Assembly (NCBI GenBank): GCA_900556485.1
Contig: USOX01000007.1
Location: 1 to 64,000, forward strand
DNA from: an uncultured Dysgonomonas sp.
Lineage (GTDB): Bacteria; Bacteroidota; Bacteroidia; Bacteroidales; Dysgonomonadaceae
Length of the DNA: 64,000 nt
Direction of reading: 5' to 3'
The position numbers were made by a program, and so were the translations under genes. Position 1 is the stretch's first letter. Each line of letters begins with the position of its first letter. Under the pieces are notes generated by a model. It saw nothing but the letters and a program-made list of their open reading frames with translations, did no database searches and was not told where the DNA came from. Of this stretch, positions 45,072 through 55,200 are shown piece after piece.

Positions 45072-46373
45072 ATGATTTGGAACAGAGCTAAGGAATGTTT
45101 GAGCCCTGAGGAGAAGTATCGGCTTCAGAGTGAGAGATTGCGGAAACTTGTGGAGAGAGTGTATCATAGTACGCCGTTTTATCGCCAGAAAATGCAGGAA
45201 ATGGATATTACTCCAGATGATATCCATACAATAGATGATATTGTGAAACTGCCATTTACGACAAAGCAAGATTTACGGGATAATTATCCTTATGGATTAT
45301 TTGCGGTGCCTATGTCGGAAATAGTAAGGCTTCATGCTTCGTCTGGCACTACAGGCTCACCTACAGTAGTTGGATATACTCGCCGGGATTTGTCTATCTG
45401 GTCGGAAATGATTGCCCGTTGTTTAAGTGCATATGGTGCCGACCGTAATGATATATTTTCTGTAGCTTATGGCTATGGTTTGTTTACAGGAGGGTTAGGG
45501 CTTCATTATGGTGTGGAACATTTGGGTGCGACGGTAATACCGATGTCGAGTGGTAATACTGCAAAGCAAATACAGTTGATGCACGATTTTGGACCGACGG
45601 CCATTGCCTGTACTCCGTCATATGCTTTATATTTAGCTGAGGCTATGGCTAAAACAGGTATTCCTCGCGAAGAATTCAAATTGCGAATAGGTATCTTTGG
45701 TGCTGAGCCCTGGACAGATAATATGCGTAAGGAGATAGAGGAGAAAATGGGAGTGGATGCTTATAATATTTATGGCCTGAGTGAAGTTATGGGACCGGGA
45801 GTAGCACATGAATGTGAACAGAAAAATGGTTCGCATATTATTGAAGATCACTTTTATCCGGAAATTATATCTCCTGATACGTTCGAACAATTACCGTATG
45901 GAGAGCAAGGAGAGTTAGTTTTTACTACATTGACAAAAGAAGGTCTGCCTCTATTACGTTATCGAACTAAAGACCTTTGTACACTTACGGATGAGCCTTG
46001 TGAATGTGGGCGTACGAATGTGCGGATGAGCCGTATAGTAGGACGTAGTGATGATATGTTGATAATACGGGGAGTGAATGTATTCCCATCGCAAATAGAA
46101 AGTGTTATCTTGGAAATGGAAGAATTCGAACCTCATTATCTGTTGGTAATAGACCGTATAAATAATCTGGATATATTGGAAGTACAGGTGGAAGTACGTG
46201 ATGGATTCTATTCGGATGAAATAACGAAGATGGTAGCATTGAAGAAGAAAATAGCTCATCGTTTACAAAGTGTATTAGGTATTAGTGCCGATATTAAGTT
46301 GGTAGAACCATTTAGTATAAAACGTAGTGAAGGAAAAGCACAACGTGTGATAGATAAACGTGAACTTAATTAG
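45072..46373 (+). CDS. paaK: Phenylacetate-CoA ligase
   Basis: A 433-residue adenylate-forming ligase that activates phenylacetate or related aryl acids with ATP and CoA. The AMP-binding P-loop is HASSGTTGSPTVVGYT; later motifs are YNIYGLSEVMGPGVA, EQGELVFTTLTKEGLPLLRYRTKD and a PaaK-type C-terminal domain (NVFPSQIESVILEMEEFEPHYLL). It is followed by an ACT-domain protein, the usual neighbour in gut Bacteroidales, and lies near iorAB, whose arylacetyl-CoA products connect to the same pool. Confidence 0.93.
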   Translation: MIWNRAKECLSPEEKYRLQSERLRKLVERVYHSTPFYRQKMQEMDITPDDIHTIDDIVKLPFTTKQDLRDNYPYGLFAVPMSEIVRLHASSGTTGSPTVVGYTRRDLSIWSEMIARCLSAYGADRNDIFSVAYGYGLFTGGLGLHYGVEHLGATVIPMSSGNTAKQIQLMHDFGPTAIACTPSYALYLAEAMAKTGIPREEFKLRIGIFGAEPWTDNMRKEIEEKMGVDAYNIYGLSEVMGPGVAHECEQKNGSHIIEDHFYPEIISPDTFEQLPYGEQGELVFTTLTKEGLPLLRYRTKDLCTLTDEPCECGRTNVRMSRIVGRSDDMLIIRGVNVFPSQIESVILEMEEFEPHYLLVIDRINNLDILEVQVEVRDGFYSDEITKMVALKKKIAHRLQSVLGISADIKLVEPFSIKRSEGKAQRVIDKRELN

Positions 46374-46443
46374 TAAATTTAAAAATTAACAAATTAGCAA
46401 ATGTTTTTTGCATTGGTTTGTTAATCAGTTAATTGAAATAGTT

Positions 46444-46869
46444 ATGAGAATAAAACAATTATCAGTTTTCATTGAGAATAAGACAGGCCGTATCAATGAA
46501 GTTACAAAAATATTGGGTGCAAATAGTATTAATATGACCGCATTCAGTCTGGCTGAGAATGCGGAATTTGGTATTTTGCGTATGGTTGTATCTGATGTGG
46601 ATAAGGCTGTAACAGTATTGAAGGAAGCTCATTTTGGTGTCAGTGTAACAGATGTAGTTTGCTTCTGTTGCCCGAATGAGCCGGGAGCTTTGGCTATTGT
46701 GTTAGAGTATTTGGCTAAAGAAAATATATTTATTGAATATATGTATGCTTTTTCGCAGGGTGAAACGGCAAATGTGGTTATTCGTCCAACAGATATTGAT
46801 AAATGTATTGAAATTCTGACTCATTATAAGTGTAATTTATTGAATAAGAATAGTATAAGTCAGTGTTGA
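46444..46869 (+). CDS. ACT-domain protein, amino-acid-sensing type
   Basis: A 141-residue protein made of two tandem ACT domains (about 3-66 and 70-135; QLSVFIENKTGRINEVTKIL and CPNEPGALAIVLEYLAKENI). The ATG at 46444 removes an unrelated N-terminal extension. ACT pairs bind amino acids at domain interfaces. Pairing with paaK suggests sensing of aromatic or branched amino acids to adjust ligase activity, but no mechanism is visible. Confidence 0.88.
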   Translation: MRIKQLSVFIENKTGRINEVTKILGANSINMTAFSLAENAEFGILRMVVSDVDKAVTVLKEAHFGVSVTDVVCFCCPNEPGALAIVLEYLAKENIFIEYMYAFSQGETANVVIRPTDIDKCIEILTHYKCNLLNKNSISQC

Positions 46870-47072
46870 AGTTGTAATGGTAATTTATTATTGAGTCGTA
46901 AAGACGCTTTTTTCTTTGGAGGATTTACAGTATAGGATGATGGATTTGTGTAATAAATAAAAAGGAAAGATAATTTATCTTTACAGTCCATTGTTGACTA
47001 GGCTTAGAATTCTATAAGCTGTTCGTGCTATGCTTAGTAGATATTTAATACTAATAACTTTATAAAATTATA

Positions 47073-47465
47073 ATGTTCAATAGAAAAGAAAAAAGCGATA
47101 CCAATAATAGTTCATCAAGAGTAGTACATGCAATATTTTCGAGTGGAGTAACAGTAACAGGTGATGTAAAGTCACAAGACGATCTTCGAATAGATGGGAA
47201 TATAGAAGGCAATGTAATATGTGAAGGAAAGCTTATAATAGGAGCTAACGGATGTATTACAGGGAATGTAGAGTGTAACTCTGTAGAATTGTTCGGACAA
47301 ATACAGGGTGATGTAAAAGCCAGCCAATTGTTTACTCTGCGTTCGGAGTCCTGCTTTAGAGGGGAAGCCAATGTTATGAATATGGAAATAGAACCGGGAG
47401 CGAAATTCTTCGGAACATGTAAAATGGCTGATGAACAAAAGGTATTGAGCGAGGATATTTATTAA
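47073..47465 (+). CDS. Bactofilin (polymer-forming cytoskeletal protein)
   Basis: A 130-residue protein with the bactofilin right-handed beta-helix core (about 20-115). Regular short strands are visible, such as GVTVTGDVKSQDDLRIDGNIEGNV and LIIGANGCITGNVECNSVELFGQIQGDV. The charged N-terminal tail MFNRKEKSDTNN is typical. Bactofilins assemble without nucleotides on the inner membrane and shape or stabilise the envelope. It stands alone, ending at a terminator. Confidence 0.92.
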   Translation: MFNRKEKSDTNNSSSRVVHAIFSSGVTVTGDVKSQDDLRIDGNIEGNVICEGKLIIGANGCITGNVECNSVELFGQIQGDVKASQLFTLRSESCFRGEANVMNMEIEPGAKFFGTCKMADEQKVLSEDIY

Positions 47466-47507
47466 TTGCAACCTTAACTTTTAAAATATAGAATAATAAT
47501 TAGTCTG

Positions 47508-47545
47508 AATCTCTTTGAAATCGATGATTTCAAGGAGATTTTTGT
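47508..47545. terminator. Terminator between bactofilin and aminotransferase genes
   Basis: 15-bp stem AATCTCTTTGAAATC / GATTTCAAGGAGATT (one G-U pair) with loop GAT, then TTTGTTGTT. It lies between two converging genes. Confidence 0.85.
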
Positions 47546-47564
47546 TGTTAGAGAGATAGAGAAT

Positions 47565-48875
47565 TTAGTGATCCAGACTAAATGCTTTCAACCTTTCATC
47601 CAGAACATCGTATAGCTCATCACTCATTCGCGAACAGCACGCTCTGATACCTTGTTGTTCACTGCCTGTAGTAGATAGCGCAATTGAACTGATACCATAA
47701 TAAAGTAGTTCGCGCATAAGTTCAGCACATGTCATGTCTTTGTAACCAATAGTAAAAAAGAAACCATCGGCAATATCCTTATCTATATCTTTGTCGTAAA
47801 CGATATTGAAACCATATTTTTTGAAAGAGTCTTTCATCTTTTTGGCTCGTTTTCCGTATTCGCTCGTTTCTTGTACAAAGTTAAGTTCTCCATCAGAAGC
47901 AGCTTTAAGCATTGCTGCATAGCCATATTGTACGGTATGTGTAATGCCGGAGGTTATCATATAGAGGATTGCACCAACGAACGTGGGACCAAAGATACCT
48001 GATCCGGAATAATGTTGTGCTAGTGCTTCGAATTGACGATTGAATAGCTTGTCTGATACACAAACTGCAGCAGCCCGTTGTCCGGCATAGCTGAAAATCT
48101 TTGAAGCAGAGAGCATCAGTATATAGTTGTCTGTATAGCGTGCTACTGTTGGTACAAATGGAGCCTCGAATGGATGACCAAAATCTGTTCGGAAGTCCAT
48201 ACCGAAGTAGGCAAGGTCTTCTAGTATTATTACATCATATTTTGTAGCTAATTCACCTATGATTTGTAGTTCACTTTCGGTAAGGCATATCCATGCAGGA
48301 TTGTTGGGATTGGAATAAACAATGGAAGATATATTACCTTTTGCTAAATACTCTTCTAGTTTTTCTTTTAAGGCTTGTCCCCGATAGTTATAAACATCAA
48401 ATTCTTCGTAATTTATACCTAGTACTTTTAGTTGCGATTTCTGAATAGGGAATCCGGGGTCGATAAAGAGAACAGTGTCTTTATTTGTATTGCATTGATT
48501 ACATATGATAAATGAACCGAATGATCCGGCAACTGATCCTGTGACAGGTATGCAGGAAGTAGACGAAATATCTATATTCAGAAATGCTTTGACAAAGCGA
48601 GCTGATTCTTCTTTCAAAACAGGAATACCTTCTGCAGCCGGATACATAGCTGCCACGCCTTTATCCAAAGCTTCTTTTTCGGCATCAAGTCCTATTTGGC
48701 ATGCTTTTAATCCGGGTACACCTTGATCCATACGAATAAAGGGAATACCTGTTAATCGTTCTAATTTGGAAGCAATAAGTAATACTTCGCCAATAGTGGC
48801 TTTTTCCAGATTGGTTATTTTTAGCTCGTTAACAACTTGATTTATTAGTTCTTGACTGAATACTCTGTTTTGCAT
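47565..48875 (-). CDS. PLP-dependent aminotransferase (class I/II)
   Basis: A 436-residue fold-type I aminotransferase. Recognisable motifs are SNPNNPAWIC (Asn binding PLP), VIILEDLAYFGMDF (Asp/Tyr), the Schiff-base lysine in LSASKIFSYAGQRAA, and a late arginine in IRACCSRM. It is the last gene of an operon with omega-amidase, iorA and iorB, starting 2 bases after iorB. That context suggests it converts aromatic or branched amino acids to 2-oxo acids for IorAB, possibly with glutamine/2-oxoglutaramate as the partner pair. The exact substrate is inferred. Confidence 0.87.
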   Translation of the reverse strand: MQNRVFSQELINQVVNELKITNLEKATIGEVLLIASKLERLTGIPFIRMDQGVPGLKACQIGLDAEKEALDKGVAAMYPAAEGIPVLKEESARFVKAFLNIDISSTSCIPVTGSVAGSFGSFIICNQCNTNKDTVLFIDPGFPIQKSQLKVLGINYEEFDVYNYRGQALKEKLEEYLAKGNISSIVYSNPNNPAWICLTESELQIIGELATKYDVIILEDLAYFGMDFRTDFGHPFEAPFVPTVARYTDNYILMLSASKIFSYAGQRAAAVCVSDKLFNRQFEALAQHYSGSGIFGPTFVGAILYMITSGITHTVQYGYAAMLKAASDGELNFVQETSEYGKRAKKMKDSFKKYGFNIVYDKDIDKDIADGFFFTIGYKDMTCAELMRELLYYGISSIALSTTGSEQQGIRACCSRMSDELYDVLDERLKAFSLDH

Positions 48876-48877
48876 TT

Positions 48878-49465
48878 CTATCTCTTTATCTGATTTTCTC
48901 CTGCGCTTCTTCCTCCACGAAAAGCATTGATATTCATTTCTACAATTTTCTCACCTTTTCGTCCGAAAACTAAAGATATTGCTTCTTCCAGTTTTTCAGT
49001 ATCTATTCCTAAGATTACAGAGGCTGCACCTAGAAGTGCCATATTAGCAGACCTTCCAGCTCCGGCTTCTTTAGCAATGGAGTCTACATCAAGAAGAATT
49101 ACATTCGGAAGGGAATCCAGTTCACCAAGGATTGCATTCATTAGCGGATAGTTAGGGATATTTACAAATGGAGAAGAGTTGGTTACTAGCCAGCCATCTT
49201 TCGATAAATATGGTATATAGCGTAGAGCTTCCATTGGTTCGAGTGAGATTATAGCATCGGCACTACCTTTTGCTATCAAGTCTGAGTATATAGGGGCAGA
49301 TGATATTCGTAGATTGGACTGTACATCGCCTCCACGCTGACTCATACCATGTACTTCAGCTTGTTTAATGTGTAGCCCTTCGCGCAGACAAGCTTCTCCA
49401 ATAATGGCAGCAATGGAAAGTATCCCTTGTCCGCCTACACCTGAAAGTATTATATCTAGTTTCAT
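48878..49465 (-). CDS. iorB: Indolepyruvate:ferredoxin oxidoreductase beta subunit
   Basis: A 195-residue gamma-domain subunit of the 2-oxoacid:ferredoxin oxidoreductase family. Diagnostic segments are LSGVGGQGILSIAAIIGEACL and VHGMSQRGGDVQSNLRI. Together with IorA it oxidatively decarboxylates arylpyruvates to arylacetyl-CoA or runs in reverse. It follows iorA after 66 AT-rich bases. Confidence 0.94.
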   Translation of the reverse strand: MKLDIILSGVGGQGILSIAAIIGEACLREGLHIKQAEVHGMSQRGGDVQSNLRISSAPIYSDLIAKGSADAIISLEPMEALRYIPYLSKDGWLVTNSSPFVNIPNYPLMNAILGELDSLPNVILLDVDSIAKEAGAGRSANMALLGAASVILGIDTEKLEEAISLVFGRKGEKIVEMNINAFRGGRSAGENQIKR

Positions 49466-49531
49466 ATTTTTAATTAGTATATTAGCTAATTAGCATATTT
49501 GTAAATGGAAAATTAATTTGCTAATCTTTTA

Positions 49532-51118
49532 TTATTTCTTCTTAGCGTTCCTTTTCAAAGTTTGAATACATTCCCTGCGAGGAATAATCACCGATACACC
49601 TTTATACTCAATCTCTTCTCTGATTGTATTTTTAATCTCTTCCATATTTTTAGGTAATGGAATTACAATCCTGATATGCTCTTTGTCTACACCTACACCC
49701 TCGCAAATGGCTTCCAGCTTTTCTGTTCCGGCAGAATCTTGTCCCCCAGTCATGGCTGTAGTGAGGTTGTCAGAAACAACAACCGTAATGTTCGCTTTTG
49801 AGTTGACGGCATCCAGTAGCCCGGTTATACCCGAATGGGTAAAAGTAGAGTCGCCGATAACCGCAATTGATGGGAACAAACCTCCGTCAGCCGCGCCTTT
49901 AGCCATCGTGATAGACGCACCCATGTCCACACAAGTATCGATAGCGCGAAACGGAGGTAGTGCTCCGAGTGTGTAGCATCCAATATCGCTGAATACTTTC
50001 GAATTATCATATTCTTTCAGTACTTCATTCAGCGCATCATAAACATCCCTATGTCCGCATCCTGTACATAGTGCAGGTGGACGTGGAACGACATTTTTAC
50101 TAGTTTCGAAACCAATATTGGATGTAAATCCTAATGCCTTTTTTACATTGTCAGGAGTTAGTTCTCCAACTCGTGGAAGTTCTCCTGTAAATCGGCCTTT
50201 TATCTTTCCGCTTTGGTCGGTAAGACCTCGCAGTTGTTCTTCAACAAAAGGTTGTCCGTCTTCTAATATTAAGATTTCGTCGCAGTCATTCATCATTTCT
50301 CTAATGATTTCTGTTGGTAATGGATATTGAGAAATCTTAAGTATAGTGCGGTCACAACCATCCGGATAATTTTCCATCAAATAATTGTAGCCTATGCCAC
50401 AGGCTATAACACCTTGTTTTGTTCCTTTTTTATAGAAGTTATATTTTGATTCAACTGAAATCTTTTCGAGTTGAGGTTGTATGGCAAGTAGCTCATTATA
50501 ACGCCTTCTTGCATTTACAGGAAGTAATACCCAACGCGATTTATCTTCGGGGAATTTTATTTCATTCTGTTTGCGAACTTCGGAAGTCTCTATTACTGCC
50601 CGTGAGTGTGCCATGCGTGTGGTAAGGCGCATCAGAACAGGTAATTCGTATTGTTCGGAAAAGTCGAACGCATAACGGATCATATCATAGGCTTCCTGTT
50701 GTGATGACGGCTCGAAAATAGGAGTAAAGGCAAACTTACCATAATAGCGGGAATCTTGTTCGTTCTGGGAAGAGTGCATTGATGGGTCGTCAGCAACAAG
50801 AACTACTAATCCGCCGTTTGTTCCTGTCATAGCAGAATTGACAAAAGCATCGGCTGCTACATTCAAACCTACATGCTTCATACAGACTAATGCTCTTTTT
50901 CCTATATATGATACGCCAAGGGCTGCTTCCATAGCTGTTTTCTCGTTCGTGCACCATTGGCTGTGAATACTTCTTTCTTTGGCAAGAGTAGATTCTTGTA
51001 TGTATTCTGTAATTTCTGTCGAAGGTGTTCCGGGATAAGCATATACACCACTTATACCTGCATGTATGGCTCCCAAAGCAATAGCCTGGTCACCCAAAAG
51101 TAAAACTTTTTCTTTCAT
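49532..51118 (-). CDS. iorA: Indolepyruvate:ferredoxin oxidoreductase alpha subunit
   Basis: A 528-residue TPP enzyme. The N-terminal pyrimidine-binding half (GVYAYPGTPSTEITEYIQE; KHVGLNVAADAFVNSAMTG) is followed by the TPP/Mg half (CTGCGHRDVYDALNEVL; IAVIGDSTFTHSGITGLLDAVN ... VVVSDN). The protein ends at IIPRRECIQTLKRNAKKK without the C-terminal CxxCxxCxxxCP ferredoxin domain present in archaeal and many bacterial IorA proteins, so an external ferredoxin or other carrier must serve. Start and the omega-amidase stop overlap by 4 bases (coupled). Confidence 0.94.
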   Translation of the reverse strand: MKEKVLLLGDQAIALGAIHAGISGVYAYPGTPSTEITEYIQESTLAKERSIHSQWCTNEKTAMEAALGVSYIGKRALVCMKHVGLNVAADAFVNSAMTGTNGGLVVLVADDPSMHSSQNEQDSRYYGKFAFTPIFEPSSQQEAYDMIRYAFDFSEQYELPVLMRLTTRMAHSRAVIETSEVRKQNEIKFPEDKSRWVLLPVNARRRYNELLAIQPQLEKISVESKYNFYKKGTKQGVIACGIGYNYLMENYPDGCDRTILKISQYPLPTEIIREMMNDCDEILILEDGQPFVEEQLRGLTDQSGKIKGRFTGELPRVGELTPDNVKKALGFTSNIGFETSKNVVPRPPALCTGCGHRDVYDALNEVLKEYDNSKVFSDIGCYTLGALPPFRAIDTCVDMGASITMAKGAADGGLFPSIAVIGDSTFTHSGITGLLDAVNSKANITVVVSDNLTTAMTGGQDSAGTEKLEAICEGVGVDKEHIRIVIPLPKNMEEIKNTIREEIEYKGVSVIIPRRECIQTLKRNAKKK

Positions 51119-51882
51119 CTATTGATTAGTCTGAATTGATCGGCGTCATTTAATGCCGGAAATTTTTTACGAAAATCATTTAACGCTTGTATGTCTATTT
51201 GCCCACATATGGCATCTTCTTTACTTTTTTGAGCTTCAACGATAGGTTTACCTAAAAAGTCGATTAAGGCTGTGTCTCCGCAGTATTCATTTGAAGGGTC
51301 AGTTCCTGTACGGTTTACTCCGGCTACATAACATTGGTTTTCGATGGCACGAGCACGTAGGAGTATATTCCAGGCTTCGATGCGTGAGGTTGGCCAGTTG
51401 GCTACATATATTATCATATCATAATCTCCAGTATTTCTGGAAAATACGGGAAAACGCAAATCATAACATATTTGAAGCAGGATTCTTACATTCTTATATT
51501 CTACTATTATCCTTCCATCGCCAGCTGTGTACTTTTGGTCTTCTCCAGCAAAGGTGAACAAGTGGCGTTTATCGTAAGTAACAAAACTTCCATCCGGTTT
51601 TACAAAATAGAATCGGTTGTAATAGTCGTCTGTATCCTCCGTTGCAACGCTTCCTGCTATGGCTGAGTTTTTTTCTTTGGCAATAGTCTGCATCCATTCC
51701 AGAGTCATAGAATTGGATTTTTCAGCTACCTCGCTAGGAGACATACAAAAACCGGTTGTAAACATTTCTGGAAGAATGATTAGATCAACTTGCGGTGAAG
51801 CATCAATCATTTTCGAGGCATGTTTTCTGTTTTCTTCAGATTTTTGCCATTTAATATCAGTTTGTAATAATAAAATATCCAT
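51115..51882 (-). CDS. Omega-amidase-like nitrilase (YafV/Nit2 type)
   Basis: A 255-residue carbon-nitrogen hydrolase with the complete catalytic triad: glutamate in LIILPEMFTTGF, lysine in YDKRHLFTF and cysteine in ILLQICYDLRFPVF. The WPTSRIEAWNILLRARAIENQCYVAGVNR segment at about 169-197 is typical of omega-amidases that hydrolyse 2-oxoglutaramate. It is the first gene of the aminotransferase/IOR operon. Glutamine-dependent transamination produces this by-product, which makes a coupled transaminase-amidase scheme plausible. Confidence 0.88.
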   Translation of the reverse strand: MDILLLQTDIKWQKSEENRKHASKMIDASPQVDLIILPEMFTTGFCMSPSEVAEKSNSMTLEWMQTIAKEKNSAIAGSVATEDTDDYYNRFYFVKPDGSFVTYDKRHLFTFAGEDQKYTAGDGRIIVEYKNVRILLQICYDLRFPVFSRNTGDYDMIIYVANWPTSRIEAWNILLRARAIENQCYVAGVNRTGTDPSNEYCGDTALIDFLGKPIVEAQKSKEDAICGQIDIQALNDFRKKFPALNDADQFRLINR

Positions 51883-52292
51883 GCGTATTAGATATGAATT
51901 TTCGAAGATAAAGATTTTTATTGAAAGGATAAAATGACAATTTGTAATTTTAGTTTATAAATGATTGTTATTTTGATAAAATGATGATAATGGGGTTACT
52001 CTGAAATGTATATATCGTTGGTAGTTTTATCTATATAGTGATAAATATATTAGTTATAAGTGTACAAGAATACTATTTTATAAAGAAAAAAGTAACAACA
52101 AAAAACTACATAAAAGGTGTCTCTTTTGTTACTTTTTTATACAAAAAGTGTTGAATGTTAGTTGAATATAGATCTGTTCTTTATAGGTTATGATGTCACT
52201 TTTTCTTTGTTATCTTTCAAATAAAAATAATGGATTTATGGAATTTCTATGAATTCCTTATCTAAATAACATAAACAACAAAACTAAATATT
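51883..52292. other. Divergent intergenic region (410 bp)
   Basis: Shared upstream region of the minus-strand amidase/ior operon and the plus-strand VIT gene. It contains the 52-nt element copy C and a further TGATGTCACTTTTT at about 52191-52204, with otherwise AT-rich sequence. A weak -7-like TATCTTTC is at about 52211-52218. No gene is seen. Confidence 0.6.
52087..52138 (+). repeat. 52-nt recurrent upstream element, copy C (VIT gene)
   Basis: Starts AAAAAGTAAC and ends GTGTCTCTTTTGTTACTTTTTT, 30 bases into the element, as in copies A and B. Its ends form a perfect 12-bp inverted repeat (AAAAAAGTAACA / TGTTACTTTTTT, counting one flanking A). No gene ends upstream on this strand, so it is not a terminator of a preceding gene. 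Confidence 0.65.
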
Positions 52293-55200
52293 ATGAAAAA
52301 GATTTTAAGTATACTCCTTATGTTCTTACTTGTCTCGGCTTGTACGGCTCAACAAACGCCTCAGAGGGAAGTCTTGGCTCCGCCTTCTGTTCGTGTGAAT
52401 AATCTGAGGAATGGAGAAGTTCCTATTGTAATACAAGATGTAAAGATTGATGTAAAGGTTGTAGGCACGCTTGCTGTTACAACTGTTGATATGGTTTTCT
52501 ATAATGGCAACAATCGGATTTTGGAAGGCGAATTGCAATTCCCATTAAGCGAAGGACAAAACATCTCAGGTTTTGCGTTGGATATAAATGGAAAGTTGCG
52601 CGAAGGGGTGGTTGTAGAAAAGGCTAAAGGACAGGAAGTATTCGAATCTGTCATTCGTCAGAATATTGATCCGGGATTGCTGGAAAAAACACAAGGTAAT
52701 AATTTCCGTACACGTGTTTATCCTCTTCCGGCGAAAGGAACAAGGCGCATTGTTATAGCATATGAGGAAGAGTTAGCGAAGGTAAATAATAAATATACTG
52801 TTTTTCTTCCTGTAGATTATAAGCAGACGTTGAAGACTTTTGATATAGGATTGTATGTTTATGGCGAAGATGTTAAACCTGAGATAGATGAGACTCCATG
52901 GGGAAACTTTTCTTTCGATAAGGCTAATGATGCTTATATAGCTTCGTATAAAGTTAACGATTTTATGGCACAGGGGCAATTGGTGTTTTCAGTGCCAGAG
53001 AAAAGGAAGCAACAGGTTTACGTAGAAAAAGGGAAAATTAGTAAAGAAAATGTTTTTTATGCCAGGGTTAATCCTAATGCAGTGAACCAATCAAAAAAAT
53101 TGCCATCAAAGGTTGCGTTATATTGGGATGCTTCGATGTCGATGTCGGATCGAAGTTTAGAAGCAGAAATGGAATTGTTGAATGAATATTTTGCTGAAGT
53201 ATCAGACCTTGATGTTGAGTTGAATATATTTAACTGTGTTTTAGCTACAACTAAAAGTTTTAAGGTTAAGAATGGAAATTGGGATGAACTGAAAAAAGAA
53301 TTAGAATCGACAGTTTATGATGGAGCTACTCAGCTAGGTATATTGAATTTTGGTAAGGTAAAAGCTGATGAGATTATATTATTTTCTGATGGTCTAAGCA
53401 ATTTCGGAAAAAATATGCCGCTGTTAGGGAATACCCCTGTTACAAGTATAAGTTCTTCTCTAAAAGTTGATTATAGTCTGATGCAATATCTGGCTTCTGC
53501 AACAGGAGGAAAGTATATCAACCTGATGAAGCAATCGGCAAAAGAATCAGTTAAATCATTATTACAGGATAGTTATCGTCTTATTTCTATAGAATATAAT
53601 GATAAGGAAATAAAGGATGTGGCAATAACAAATAAAATAATCAAACCTTCTGCAGACTTTTCGTTTGCCGGTAAGCTACTAATAGAAGAGGCTTCAGTAG
53701 TATTGAAGTTTGGTATTGGGAATAAAATTCTGCACACTCAGGTTCTTTCAATAAAGGGGAAAAGTAAAGCTGATTATGACAATATAGTAGAACGTATATG
53801 GGCAGCCAAGAAGATATCGGAACTTGACCTGATGTATGAAAAGAATAAGAGTATTATTGAAGACCTTGGGCGTACATATAATATTGTAACCCGTAATACT
53901 TCCTTGATTGTATTAGACAGGATAGAAGATTACATATTACATAAGATTACTCCACCGGAAGAGCTTTTGGATGAATATAACAAGGCGATAAATAGTGTTC
54001 GTTTAGAAGAGGAGAGAAGCGTGAAGCAACAAATAGAAAGTGTGGTTTCTATGTTTAGTGCTAGAAAGCAATGGTGGAATCGTACTTTCCCTAAGACAAA
54101 GGCTTATGTAACAAAAAAACGTAGATATAATGGAGATATACCCCCACCTCCTTCTATTGATGATGCTGATATTCAAATTTCAGTTGCAGATGTACAAGGT
54201 TCGGATGATGCTTCTGCGATTGATATTGCGGAGTTAAGAGAGCATAGGGTTATAGTTGAAGAGGCTCCGCAAGAAATGATTCTTTTTACGGCTCCAGTTA
54301 TTGCTGCAGACGAGGAAGTTCGCGATGAAGTTCAGCAAGAATCTGCTAGATTATTGGAAGACGAAGAAGTTAAAGTGAAGGAAGTTAGGAGAGAAAGACC
54401 TGTTGTAACAAATAAAATACAGTTAGCAGGTTGGAATCCGGATACTCCATATCTGAATATTTTGAAAGAAAAATCGAATAAAGAACTTTATCAGGCTTAT
54501 TTGGATATTCGCGAAGAATATAAGATATCTCCATCTTTCTATCTGGATGTTGCAACACTTTTTGAAGAAAGAGGCTTGAAACAAGAAGCTTTAATTATTC
54601 TTTCTAATCTGGCAGAACTTGAAGCGGAAAATTACCGACTGATGCGTGTGCTTGCTCACCGCCTATTACAATTGAAATATGCAGACTATGCTATTAATCA
54701 GTTTGAAGTAGTATTACGCCTGCGCCCCGAAGAGCCTCAGTCTTATCGTGATTTGGCACTGGCTAACGAACAAAATAAGAAATATCAGCAAGCAGTAGAT
54801 TTGTTCTATAAGGTGATAGAACACCCTTGGCATGGACGTTTCCCGGGTATTGAAGTAATTGTTGCTGAAGAGATGAATAAAGTGATTGCAAAGGCTAATC
54901 GTGAAAAAGTACAATTATCTTTAAGTCACATAGATAAACGTTTGATTTATAATATGCCTGTTGATATACGCATTGTCCTTAATTGGGATACAGATAATAG
55001 CGATATGGATTTGTGGGTGACTGATCCTTATGGTGAGAAATGTTCTTATCAGAATACGCTGACCCGTATAGGTGGGCTTATTTCCAACGATTTTACACAA
55101 GGTTATGGTCCGGAGGAGTTTATGATAAAGCAGGCTGTAAATGGCACTTATAAAATTCAAGCCAACTATTATGGTTCGAGAGAGCAAACATTGATAGGAC

